Assembly (NCBI GenBank): GCA_963787045.1 | Contig: CAWBBR010000003.1 | Coordinates: forward strand, 372,001-436,000 | Direction of reading: 5' to 3' | Length of the DNA stretch: 64,000 nucleotides | From: DATJGR01 sp963787045 | GTDB lineage: Bacteria; Pseudomonadota; Gammaproteobacteria; Pseudomonadales; Azotimanducaceae | In this document: piece after piece, positions 30,263 through 38,540 of the stretch | Position numbering within the stretch: position 1 is the first letter of the stretch | Layout: the number at the start of each line of letters is the position of its first letter | Notes under the pieces: generated by a model | Database searches by the model: none | The model's input: the letters and a program-made list of their open reading frames with translations, nothing else | Told to the model about the DNA's origin: nothing | Position numbers and translations under genes: made by a program

Positions 30263-32140
30263 CTACAACGCGAGATCCGGCGGCAGCGGACAGTCGAGCG
30301 TTGCGGCGATGCCGATGAGCAACGCGCGCTCCGATGACGTGGGACCATCGGTGAGCGCACACGCGGCGCATCCCTTGATCAAGCGCGGCTTCGCGAGCGG
30401 ATGCAGCGCGCGCAGATCGCGCAGCGCGTCGTTCAGGCGAGTGAAGTTCGTATCGCTCGCAGCGACGAACTGCAACGCGAGGTCCATTGCGGCGGCGCCG
30501 GCATCGAATGCGCGCCGTTGCGCGTCGGCTTCCTCGGCGCCCGCATGCGCGATCGCAGAAAGGGTCTGCGCAACCTGGTCGCGCACCGCGTCGAGATCGC
30601 GATGCCGCACCGCGATGGACGCCGGTCCCTCGAAGTGCGATTTCAATCCCTTGAGCAACACCCGGTGCATGACCCATTCGAACAGATCGATGCGTCGGTC
30701 GGCGCGGATCAATGCCACCACGTCGGCGACGAAACGGTCGTACTGCGGGCGCGACATCGTCAGCAGAGCCGGCACCGACATCGACACCAGCGTCAACCGT
30801 TGCATGTCGTCGAGTGTGCCGATGACGTTCTCGATTTCCGGCAGATGCGCGACGACCTGCGGCTCCAATACCTGCGTGAGCGCGCCGCGTGTGGCGCGAT
30901 CGTCGGGCAACAGCAACACGTAGATCAGCGCGCGAGCCGACCACGGATCGTGTGACGCGTCGACGCAACGCGACGGCAGGCCGGCGATCATCGTTTGCGC
31001 TTGCGTCAGGCTGGCCGCGCTCGGATTGCCGACCGCTTCGACGACTGCGTCGTGCACGGTGGACGACGACGCGCCCGCGAAACCCGCCACGCCCTCGGGG
31101 ACATCGTCGGTATCGGTCACCGGTGCGCCGGCGAGGAATTCCCCGTCCCACCGTGGTTCGATCGCACGGATGCGAGCCGGTAGCGGCGGGTGAGTTGCCA
31201 TCAGGCTGTTCATGAACAATGTAACGGCCTGACCGAAGAACATGTGGCTCACTTCATTGGCGCGCGTGTTCGAGAGTTGCGAACCGCTCGACGATCCGCC
31301 GATCTTCTTCAACGCGTTGGCGATGCCGTTCGGGTTGCGCGTGAACTGCACCGATGCAGCGTCGGCCAGGAATTCGCGCTGTCGGCTGACCGCGGCTTTG
31401 ATCAGGTTGCCGCAGAACGTGCCGGCATAGCCGATGACGAACAGGCCGATCCCCAGCACGATCAGCGGCATCGTATTCGAATCGCGGCGACTTCCGCTGT
31501 TTGCGCCGCCGCGCAGCAACAGGCGGCCGACGATGCCGAGGAACAGAATGCCGTTCAGCAGCGCGATGAGGCGCAGGTTGAGCCGCGAATCGCCATTCAG
31601 CAGATGACTGAATTCGTGGCCGATGACGCCCTGCAGTTCCTCGCGATTGAGATACTCGAGCGTTCCGGAGGTGACGCACACGACCGCGTCGTCGGTACCG
31701 AAGCCGGCGGCGAACGCGTTGATGCCGCCTTCGTCGATCCGATACACCGCCGGCACGCGTATGCCCGACGCAATGGCCATTTCTTCGACCACATTGAGAA
31801 GCCGACGCTCCGCCAGCACTTGGGTGCTCGGGTCGATCTGTCGGCCGCCCAACATTTCCACAACGGCGCGGCCGCCCGATCTGAGCGCGAAGTACTTGTA
31901 GAGGCTCGCGCCCGCGATGCAGATGAGCACGGCGCCCGAGATGAGCCACCACGTTTCGGCCGATTGATCGCGCATCGTCTGGCCAACGCCGCGAGCGATG
32001 CCGGTGGTGGTGGAAAACGCGACCGCGACGGCCACCAGCGCGTTCGTTGCGAGTATCAACCCGACGATGGCGATCGCGAACAGCGTGACGAGCTGCCACG
32101 TCTTACGGCGGGCGCGATCCTGCGCGGCGAAGAAATCCAT
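30263..32140 (-). CDS. M48 family metalloprotease with long C-terminal extension
   Basis: A 625-residue inner-membrane zinc protease related to HtpX. Two N-terminal helices (residues 18-45 and 64-85) precede the catalytic HEFSH at 175-179. A further hydrophobic hairpin follows (about 192-212 and 225-245). The third zinc ligand Glu sits in RQREFLADAASVQF. HtpX ends near residue 290; here another 300 residues of helical, cytoplasmic-type sequence follow, unlike the usual quality-control protease. It follows lemA by 17 bp, a pairing common in many bacteria, and so is probably co-transcribed. It probably degrades misfolded membrane proteins. Confidence 0.88.
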   Translation of the reverse strand: MDFFAAQDRARRKTWQLVTLFAIAIVGLILATNALVAVAVAFSTTTGIARGVGQTMRDQSAETWWLISGAVLICIAGASLYKYFALRSGGRAVVEMLGGRQIDPSTQVLAERRLLNVVEEMAIASGIRVPAVYRIDEGGINAFAAGFGTDDAVVCVTSGTLEYLNREELQGVIGHEFSHLLNGDSRLNLRLIALLNGILFLGIVGRLLLRGGANSGSRRDSNTMPLIVLGIGLFVIGYAGTFCGNLIKAAVSRQREFLADAASVQFTRNPNGIANALKKIGGSSSGSQLSNTRANEVSHMFFGQAVTLFMNSLMATHPPLPARIRAIEPRWDGEFLAGAPVTDTDDVPEGVAGFAGASSSTVHDAVVEAVGNPSAASLTQAQTMIAGLPSRCVDASHDPWSARALIYVLLLPDDRATRGALTQVLEPQVVAHLPEIENVIGTLDDMQRLTLVSMSVPALLTMSRPQYDRFVADVVALIRADRRIDLFEWVMHRVLLKGLKSHFEGPASIAVRHRDLDAVRDQVAQTLSAIAHAGAEEADAQRRAFDAGAAAMDLALQFVAASDTNFTRLNDALRDLRALHPLAKPRLIKGCAACALTDGPTSSERALLIGIAATLDCPLPPDLAL

Positions 32141-32157
32141 CGCGGCGTGTCAGCGGA

Positions 32158-32754
32158 TCAGAATTTGACCTTCGGCGCTTCCTGAATCGCGACGTGATCT
32201 TCGAACTCGAGCAGCGATGCGTTGGCGCTGTGCCCGAACGTCGCGGCCAGCAGCACCGGAGGGAACGTCTGTTTGTACGTGTTGTATTCGGTGACCTGAT
32301 CGTTGTACGACTGGCGCGCGAACGACACGCGGTTCTCCGTGCTCGTCAGCTCTTCGGAAAGCTGCATCATGTTCTGGTTCGCTTTCAGGTCCGGATACGC
32401 CTCCATCACGACATTGAGGCGACCGAGCGCGCCGCCCAGCGCACCTTCGGCGTTACCGAGTTGCTCCATCGCGCGCGCATTGCCCGGATCCTTCGCTGCG
32501 GCCGACAACCCTGCGACCGCCTGGTTGCGCGCCGCGATGACCGCTTCGAGCGTGCCGCGTTCGTGTGCGAGATACCCTTTCGCCGTTTCGATGAGATTCG
32601 GAATCAGGTCGTAGCGACGCTTCAGCTGTACCTCGATCTGCGAGAACGCGTTGACGTAGCGGTTCTTCAAGGTAACGAGCTTGTTGTAGATCGCGATGAC
32701 CCACACGACGAGTACGACGATGATGCCGAGGAACACCAATGTGCCGAATCCCAT
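32158..32754 (-). CDS. lemA: LemA family protein
   Basis: A 198-residue protein with one N-terminal membrane helix (residues 5-24) and a helical body. LKNRYVNAFSQIEVQLKRRYDLIPNLIETAKGY is the LemA signature region, and SFARQSYNDQVTEYNTYK is near the C-terminus. The length and order are standard. Function is not well defined; it is repeatedly found beside M48 proteases, as here. The region upstream to 32970 (216 bp) shows no gene and should hold the promoter. Confidence 0.93.
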   Translation of the reverse strand: MGFGTLVFLGIIVVLVVWVIAIYNKLVTLKNRYVNAFSQIEVQLKRRYDLIPNLIETAKGYLAHERGTLEAVIAARNQAVAGLSAAAKDPGNARAMEQLGNAEGALGGALGRLNVVMEAYPDLKANQNMMQLSEELTSTENRVSFARQSYNDQVTEYNTYKQTFPPVLLAATFGHSANASLLEFEDHVAIQEAPKVKF

Positions 32755-32970
32755 GCTCGAGCTCCGTTTCGTGATCGGACCGGGCGGAGTTTAGCAACGC
32801 GCGCCGCTTCGTGTATGTCGCCTTCGATCGGTCGTTGGAGTAAACGACGATCGACTGTGGAAGCGCGGGGAACATCTGTCGCAAATCCACGGTGGTCGTT
32901 TCGTTCACGCCCGATCGCACCGTCGCTGACTATACGGTGAAGTCGAACTACTTCTGACGTGCAGCTGCGC
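32755..32970. other. Intergenic region with no recognised gene
   Basis: 216 bp between lemA and the small coiled-coil gene. Open frames here run into neighbouring genes without ribosome sites. No strong hairpin or repeat was seen. It presumably carries the lemA promoter. Confidence 0.5.
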
Positions 32971-33234
32971 TCAACGCCAGCTCTTGCGTAGCCGCTTGTA
33001 GGCCCGGTCCAGATCGGCAACCATCTGCCGCAGCGACGCCGCGACTTCACCGGCCGACGCCTTTGCCTCGTTGCCGAACGAGTCGAACCGTTCTTCGAGG
33101 TTCTCCCACTTCTTCTCCAGCTCTTCCCATTCCTGCTTGACCTCGGCTCTGGCGAGGTGGAGTTGCAGGTTCAGCTCGTCGCGTTCCTGGCGCAGGGTTT
33201 CGATGAGATCGTCGAGCTTGATCTTCTCGGCCAT
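32971..33234 (-). CDS. Small coiled-coil protein, 87 aa
   Basis: An 87-residue protein starting MAEKIKLDDLIETLRQERDE and made almost wholly of charged heptad-like helix (EVKQEWEELEKKWENLEERF and ADLDRAYKRLRKSW). There is no signal or membrane segment. AAGGAAGG lies 5 bp before the ATG, which supports this start over the longer open frame. It is found 74 bp after the uncharacterised 311-residue gene on the same strand. It is probably a cytoplasmic coiled-coil dimer; function unknown. Confidence 0.72.
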   Translation of the reverse strand: MAEKIKLDDLIETLRQERDELNLQLHLARAEVKQEWEELEKKWENLEERFDSFGNEAKASAGEVAASLRQMVADLDRAYKRLRKSWR

Positions 33235-33308
33235 AGACCTTCCTTTCTGTTTGGGTTGCCAGCCACCGGGTCGGCCCGTGGCGGGGCGGTGCGGTCGTTG
33301 TCGCGACA

Positions 33309-34244
33309 TTAGGGCGGCCCGATGGCGAGTGCAACCCGATCGATGCCGAGACCGCTGATGAAGCAGCGTTCTTTCGCGCTGCCGATTAGCCGTTGAGTCC
33401 AGTCCACGATGCCTCCGTCGCTGGTTTCGAATGTAGCGCCGCCGAACGAGGCGTGCACCTTGAAACAAAACGTCTGGTAGTAGCCGCGTCCGCTCGAGCG
33501 CGCGTCGTCGTCGACACAGGCTACCACTCCGATCGGCGCGACGGCGGCGCGTACCGCGGCCTTGATTCCCGCGGCGCTTCCCCCCGACAAATCCGTCAGA
33601 GATATCGTGACTCCGTCGGCGCCGAGCCCCGCAAGGGCGCGAGCGTGTACCGCCATGTGCCCGGCCGCAGCGGCTGCTTCGAAAGCGCGCCCGCCGGCGT
33701 CGCGGCCCGCGGTGACCAGGCCGAACAGCTGGAAATGCGCAAACGTCCCGGGACCGGACATCTGTTGTGCACGGACGACCCGTTGCGATGCGGCGAGCCG
33801 GACCAGCGTCGACGACTTTGCGTCCCGGCGCAGCGCCGCGTTGCGCCGGGTCGCCGCTTCGAGCGCGAGCGCGTTGGTCGGATCGGCGGCCACTTCGTTG
33901 AGACGCGACGTAGAGACGACCTTGTTCTGGTCGACCGTCGCGATCGCGCTGTGCGTTCCGAGCGGCACCAGCGGCGCCAGCGCGACGACTTCGAACGCGC
34001 CGGCGCACTCGGCGATCAGCGCATCTTCGACGCGGCGCAGCCCCGCGAAGGGCGTCACCGGCGCAACCACGAATCGATCGGTGGCGTACCGCTGCAACAA
34101 CTCGTTCGGCCGCACGCGCGCGGCGCGGCGCCGCAGTACGACGAGCAGCAGCGACGTCAGGTCGGCGCCGCCCAGCTCTGCGAGCGCATCGACGAGCTTC
34201 GGCATGCCGAGTTGCTCGAGCACGCGTTCGATCGGTTGCTTCAT
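33309..34244 (-). CDS. Uncharacterised protein with class II synthetase-like C-terminal motif
   Basis: A 311-residue soluble protein not assigned to a named family. The middle has LAPLVPLGTHSAIATVDQNK and TSRLNEVAADPTNALALE, blocks I associate with a conserved uncharacterised family. The C-terminus ISGLGIDRVALAI resembles motif 3 of class II aminoacyl-tRNA synthetases (GxGxDR). Motifs 1 and 2 are not clear, so synthetase activity should not be inferred. It may be an aaRS-like paralogue of the HisZ kind. It is divergent from the LLM oxidoreductase gene and upstream of the coiled-coil gene. Confidence 0.6.
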   Translation of the reverse strand: MKQPIERVLEQLGMPKLVDALAELGGADLTSLLLVVLRRRAARVRPNELLQRYATDRFVVAPVTPFAGLRRVEDALIAECAGAFEVVALAPLVPLGTHSAIATVDQNKVVSTSRLNEVAADPTNALALEAATRRNAALRRDAKSSTLVRLAASQRVVRAQQMSGPGTFAHFQLFGLVTAGRDAGGRAFEAAAAAGHMAVHARALAGLGADGVTISLTDLSGGSAAGIKAAVRAAVAPIGVVACVDDDARSSGRGYYQTFCFKVHASFGGATFETSDGGIVDWTQRLIGSAKERCFISGLGIDRVALAIGPP

Positions 34245-34341
34245 GTGCCGATCCCCGCGCTGTACCGGTCGGGCGCGAGGTGGGTCTCTGCGGCGCTCAT
34301 CGGGCTATTCTCGTTGCGTCGGTGTGGAGACGCCATGCGCT

Positions 34342-34375
34342 CTGCCACATGCATATATCTGCCACGTGCCTATAT
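34342..34375. repeat. Tandem 17-bp direct repeat upstream of the LLM gene
   Basis: CTGCCACATGCATATAT (34342-34358) is followed directly by CTGCCACGTGCCTATAT (34359-34375), identical at 15 of 17 positions. Each unit ends in an A/T-rich TATAT and the second runs into TATATAAG, a possible -10. The LLM gene starts 57 bp downstream. It is a plausible operator pair. Confidence 0.55.
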
Positions 34376-34432
34376 AAGGGTGCACGCGAGAATCGGGTAT
34401 GGTGGCGGAAATCGGAACGTAGAGGAGGGAGC

Positions 34433-35488
34433 ATGAAAATCGGGACCGGCATCGGCGGATGGCTGACGGGCATCGGCGATGGCGCGCGCAAAGCCGAAGA
34501 GCAGGGCTACGACTTCGTCACGTGCGGCGAGCTTTCGCACGACTCGATACTGACCATGACGGTGGCGGCGACCGCGACACAGCGCATCGAACTCCTCACC
34601 GGCGTGACCATCGCGTTTCCGCGCAGCCCGATGGTGCTCGCCATGGAGGCGTGGGATCTGCAGCACTACACGAAGGGTCGGTTTTCGATCGGGCTGGGTA
34701 GCCAGGTGAAGGGCCACAACGAGCGCCGCTTCGGCGGAACGTGGAGTGCGCCGGCGCCGCGGATGAAGGAATACATCCAGATGATGCAGGCCGTGTGGGA
34801 CAGCTGGCAGAACGGCACATCGCCTGCGTTTCTCGGCAAGTCGTACAAGTACACGTTGATGACGCCGAACTTCAACCCGGGGCCGATCGAGTATCCGCGA
34901 CCGAAGGTGTTTCTCGCGGTGGTCGGCGATGCGATGGCGCGCGTCGCCGGCGAAGTGGCCGACGGCATTCTGCCGCACGGCGGCATCATGACCGACAAAT
35001 ACATGCGCGAAGTGATGTTGCCGAACATCAAGATCGGCCTCGAACGTTCCGGCCGGACGTGGGCCGATATCGACATCACCGCGAGCGGCTACACCGTGTA
35101 CGGCGAAAACGACGAAGAGATTCACAAGAACCTCGATGGATTGCGCCAGGCATTGTCGTTCTACGGCTCGACGCGCACCTATCACGACGTACTCGAACTG
35201 CACGGGCTCAAGTATCTCGGCGACAAACTGCACCAACTGTCGCTGCGCGGCGAATGGCAGAAGATGCGCGAAGTGATCACCGACGACGAACTGCTGGAGC
35301 TCGCGCAAGTGTCGACCTACGACAAGATGCCGCAGTTCCTGCGCGAACATCGCGAGTACGCGAAACGCACCACGCTCGGCAACGTTCGGTACACGACGCC
35401 TGACGAACGCGCTCGGGCGCATGCGGTGATGAAGGAAGTGCAGAAGGTACAGACGCCCGGCGTGCCGAGAGGGCTCGCGATCGGCTGA
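34433..35488 (+). CDS. LLM class flavin-dependent oxidoreductase (F420-type subfamily)
   Basis: A 351-residue TIM-barrel luciferase-like monooxygenase family protein. It starts MKIGTGIGGWLTG after an AGAGGAGGGA site. GYDFVTCGELSHD, FSIGLGSQVKGHNERRFG and the late GEVADGILPHG fit the subgroup usually called F420-dependent. Whether F420 or FMN is used cannot be told; no F420 synthesis gene is in the window. Substrates in this class are organic acids, steroids or alkanes. The gene is alone, with a tandem repeat in its promoter. Confidence 0.85.
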   Translation: MKIGTGIGGWLTGIGDGARKAEEQGYDFVTCGELSHDSILTMTVAATATQRIELLTGVTIAFPRSPMVLAMEAWDLQHYTKGRFSIGLGSQVKGHNERRFGGTWSAPAPRMKEYIQMMQAVWDSWQNGTSPAFLGKSYKYTLMTPNFNPGPIEYPRPKVFLAVVGDAMARVAGEVADGILPHGGIMTDKYMREVMLPNIKIGLERSGRTWADIDITASGYTVYGENDEEIHKNLDGLRQALSFYGSTRTYHDVLELHGLKYLGDKLHQLSLRGEWQKMREVITDDELLELAQVSTYDKMPQFLREHREYAKRTTLGNVRYTTPDERARAHAVMKEVQKVQTPGVPRGLAIG

Positions 35489-35506
35489 CTGGAGAGGCAG
35501 GCCGGA

Positions 35507-36676
35507 TCACAGTACCTTGGCGAAACGTCGCAGCGCCTCTGCAAACTTGTCGGGATCGTACGCGATACAGATGCGGACATAGCGTTCGTTGTCGGCGTGA
35601 TCGCACGGACCGAAGGACATGCCGGGAGAGACGCCGATGTTCGCGTTGTGAAACAGCGAATCGGCGAACGCAAAACTGTCCGTGACGCCATCGATCGCGA
35701 CATAGCCGTAGAAACCGCCGGGCGGTTCGGCCCAGCTCAGTCGTTGATGATCGGCGACGAATTCGGCGAGTTGCGCGCGGTTGCGCCGGCAGCGTTCGAG
35801 CTGCAACGCGACGAACGGATCGCCCTGTTCGATCGCGGCGATTGCACCGGCTTGCACGAAGCTCGTCGCGCCGGTGTTGCTCGACACCGACACCACGCCG
35901 AGCGCTTCGGCGAGGCGGCGTGGATGAACCAACCAGCCCACCCGCCATCCGGTCATCGCCCAGGCTTTCGAGAAACTGTTCACGATGAAGACCGGGTCGT
36001 CCGGTTCGGCGAGCGTCGCGAAACTCGGCGCGTGCGACGAGCCGTCGTACATGATCGGCCCGTACACTTCGTCGGCGATGATGCCGATGCCGCGTGCGCG
36101 ACACGCATGGAGCAGGGCTCGTTGCTCGGCTGACGACATCACCCAGCCGGTCGGATTCGACGGCGACGCGAGGAACACCGCCTTCGTGCGGGTATTCATA
36201 GCATCGATCACTTCGTCCATGTCGAGCCGCCACGGCCCGTTCAGCTCACGCTTCAACCAGACGAACCGCGGCACGCCGCCGGCGACCTCGATCGCCTGAA
36301 AGATGTTGGGCCACATCGGCGCGATCACGATTACCTCGTCGCCGGTGCGAACGAGGCATTGCACCGAGTGCGTCACCGCGAGCATCGCGGAACCCGGTAC
36401 GGTGATGCGTTCGATGTCTATGTCGGCATTCACGCGCCGCCGGTGCCAGTCGCGGATCGATTCGCGCAACCGCAACACGCCGCGCGCCGGCGTATAGAAG
36501 GTCATGCCGTCGTCGAGCGCGCGCTTCGCAGCGGCGCGAATGAAATCCGGCGTCGGCAGATCGCTCTCGCCGTACCACAGCGGAATCAACCCCGGCCGAT
36601 CGCCGCGGCCACGGCTGATCAGAGTAATGCCGCTCGGCGTGAGTGCGGCGACATCGCTGCGTATGGGATCGATCAT
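35507..36676 (-). CDS. Class I/II pyridoxal-phosphate aminotransferase
   Basis: A 389-residue fold-type I aminotransferase. The PLP Lys237 lies in SFSKAWAMTGWRVGW, SPSNPTGWV supplies the conserved Asn, and the C-terminal carboxylate Arg is in ERYVRICIAYD. The ATG at 36676 overlaps the stop of the GNAT gene (ATGA). The substrate amino acid is not evident; aspartate-type activity is usual for this group. It is the last gene of an acyl-CoA dehydrogenase / GNAT / aminotransferase set and is convergent with the LLM gene. Confidence 0.88.
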   Translation of the reverse strand: MIDPIRSDVAALTPSGITLISRGRGDRPGLIPLWYGESDLPTPDFIRAAAKRALDDGMTFYTPARGVLRLRESIRDWHRRRVNADIDIERITVPGSAMLAVTHSVQCLVRTGDEVIVIAPMWPNIFQAIEVAGGVPRFVWLKRELNGPWRLDMDEVIDAMNTRTKAVFLASPSNPTGWVMSSAEQRALLHACRARGIGIIADEVYGPIMYDGSSHAPSFATLAEPDDPVFIVNSFSKAWAMTGWRVGWLVHPRRLAEALGVVSVSSNTGATSFVQAGAIAAIEQGDPFVALQLERCRRNRAQLAEFVADHQRLSWAEPPGGFYGYVAIDGVTDSFAFADSLFHNANIGVSPGMSFGPCDHADNERYVRICIAYDPDKFAEALRRFAKVL

Positions 36677-37224
36677 GCGTATAGCCTCAATTCGTGCCGG
36701 ATCATAGTGCGGCCGCGCGGGTTCACCCAACGCCCGACTTCAACGGCGCCGACCGAGCGGGCCACACGTAGCGAGCCGATGTTCTCCGCGTCGACGATCA
36801 GATAGGCGCGCCGGGCATCGGTGTGTTCCACGATGAATCGCGCGACCAGTCGCACAGCGCGCGCGACGTAGCCGCGCCCGCGATGCGCCGGATGCGACGA
36901 GTACGAGATGTTCGCATCTCCCAGCGGCACGTGCTCGTTGGCGAGGTCGAAGTCGACGTAGGCAACATAGTTCGCTTCCGCCGCGTCGACCGAGAAGCAC
37001 CACTTCGGTCCTCGTCCGAACGCATCGCGATTTGCCGCCAGCGTTCGAACCACATGCGCGCGCCGTTCATCGCGCGACATGGCTTCCCACAGCTCGCGCT
37101 CGCCCGGCTGCCAGAGCCAATTGATCTGCTCGTCGTCTTTAGAGGCAAGATCGGCTTCGAGATCATCCGCGGATTGCGGACGAATTGAGACGACGCCGTC
37201 GGAGTAACTCGGCGGCGGCTTCAG
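36673..37224 (-). CDS. GNAT N-acetyltransferase, start uncertain
   Basis: About 183 residues of a GNAT fold of the Acetyltransf_3 kind. HRGRGYVARAVRLVARF is the acetyl-CoA pyrophosphate loop, and NIGSLRVARSVGAVEVGRW is the typical later strand and helix. The domain begins near VVSIRPQSADDLEADL, but no ATG, GTG or TTG lies in a suitable place. The only codon that would couple it to the acyl-CoA dehydrogenase stop is a CTG in CTGA (37224), used here as a provisional start. An indel near the start is also possible. The substrate is unknown. Confidence 0.7.
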   Translation of the reverse strand: MKPPPSYSDGVVSIRPQSADDLEADLASKDDEQINWLWQPGERELWEAMSRDERRAHVVRTLAANRDAFGRGPKWCFSVDAAEANYVAYVDFDLANEHVPLGDANISYSSHPAHRGRGYVARAVRLVARFIVEHTDARRAYLIVDAENIGSLRVARSVGAVEVGRWVNPRGRTMIRHELRLYA

Positions 37225-38414
37225 TCGGGCAGGCCCAACACGCGTTTTGCGATGACGTTCAACTGCACTTCGCTGGTGCCGCCTTCGATCGAGTTCGCTT
37301 TCGAGCGCAGCCACTGACGCGTCGTGTTCAGTTCGCGATCGCTGAAAGCATCGCCGTCCCAACCCACCGCCTGTGTGCCCATCGCTTCGAGCAGCACTTC
37401 GTATTTGCGCTTGTTCTGTTCGGTGCCGTAGTACTTGAACATCGAGTTGAGGTTGCCGTCGGCGCGCCCGGCTTTCGCTTCCTCGATCGAACGCCCCAAC
37501 GTCAGTTGAAAGGCGCGGTCGTTCATCCGATGGCTGGTGATCTTCGAACGAATCGCTGCGTCCGCGATGCGGCCGCCGTCGTCGCCGACATATTCTTTCG
37601 CGATGTCTTCCATCTTGCGGCCGGTTGCACCGAGCGCCGAGTTGCCGCCGATGCCGGCGATCATCTGCCGCTCGTGCTGCAACAGCCGCTTCGCGATCGT
37701 CCAGCCGTGATTCTGTTGGCCGACGAGATTCTGCTTCGGCACTTTCACGTTGTCGAAGAATGTCTGGCAGAACGGCGACGAGCCGCTGATCAACGTGATG
37801 GGCGACGTGCTGACGCCGGGTGATTCCATATCGAACAGCACGAAGCTGATGCCTTCGTGCTTCGGCACTTCGAAGTTGGTGCGCACGAGACAGAAGATCC
37901 AGTCGGCCTCATCGGCGTACGACGTCCAGATCTTCGAGCCGTTCACCAGGTAATAGTCGCCCATGTCTTCGGCGCGGGTGCGCAAGCCGGCGAGGTCGGA
38001 ACCGGAACCCGGCTCCGAGTAGCCCTGGCACCAGCGGATCTCGCCGCGAACGATTTGCGGCAGGTACTCGAGCTTCTGCGCTTCGTTGCCGAATTCGAGC
38101 AACGCAGGCCCGAGCATCCAGATGCCGAAGCTCGACAGCGCCGGGCGCGCGTTGATGCGCGACAGTTCCTGTTGCAACACGCGGTTCTCGTCGATCGACA
38201 ATCCGCCGCCGCCGTATTGCTTCGGCCACATCGGACACGTCCAGCCTTTCTCCGCCATCCGCGTCAGCCACACGCGCGATTCGGGGTTGACGAATTTTTC
38301 GCGACGACCGCCCCAGACCGTCTCTTCCTCGCTGCCGGGCGTGCGCATCGATGGCGGACAATTCGCCTCGAGCCAGGCGCGGGTTTCGCTGCGGAACGTG
38401 TCGAGATCGGTCAC
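37221..38414 (-). CDS. Acyl-CoA dehydrogenase
   Basis: A 397-residue acyl-CoA dehydrogenase of the FadE17/FadE-like large group. MWPKQYGGGGLSIDENRVL is near the N-terminus, WCQGYSEPGSGSDLAGL is the flavin region, and the C-terminal arginine-loop is RQWLRSKANSIEGGTSEVQLNVIAKRVLGLP. The GTG at 38414 is preferred because AAGGTG lies 6 bp upstream; the frame is open to 38492 without a better site. It oxidises an acyl-CoA, perhaps a branched or steroid-side-chain one, given the subgroup. It is divergent from the flavin reductase gene. Confidence 0.88.
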   Translation of the reverse strand: MTDLDTFRSETRAWLEANCPPSMRTPGSEEETVWGGRREKFVNPESRVWLTRMAEKGWTCPMWPKQYGGGGLSIDENRVLQQELSRINARPALSSFGIWMLGPALLEFGNEAQKLEYLPQIVRGEIRWCQGYSEPGSGSDLAGLRTRAEDMGDYYLVNGSKIWTSYADEADWIFCLVRTNFEVPKHEGISFVLFDMESPGVSTSPITLISGSSPFCQTFFDNVKVPKQNLVGQQNHGWTIAKRLLQHERQMIAGIGGNSALGATGRKMEDIAKEYVGDDGGRIADAAIRSKITSHRMNDRAFQLTLGRSIEEAKAGRADGNLNSMFKYYGTEQNKRKYEVLLEAMGTQAVGWDGDAFSDRELNTTRQWLRSKANSIEGGTSEVQLNVIAKRVLGLPD

Positions 38415-38510
38415 GGTCGTCACCTTGATGAGTCGGCAGGTTGCGATTTTAACGGGGTTCTCATTGCGCGCGCAGCCCTCAGCGGCGCGCATTTACGTTC
38501 TGCTATAGTG

Positions 38511-38533
38511 CCGCGGTTTCGATTGAAACGCGG
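38511..38533 (+). promoter_or_regulatory. Inverted repeat abutting the flavin reductase ribosome site
   Basis: CCGCGgTTTC and GAAACGCGG pair around GATT with one bulged G. The right arm merges into the GGGGA ribosome-binding sequence. A -10-like TATAGT lies at 38504. It could be an operator over the start point or a hairpin masking the ribosome site. Confidence 0.4.
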
Positions 38534-38540
38534 GGAAACG

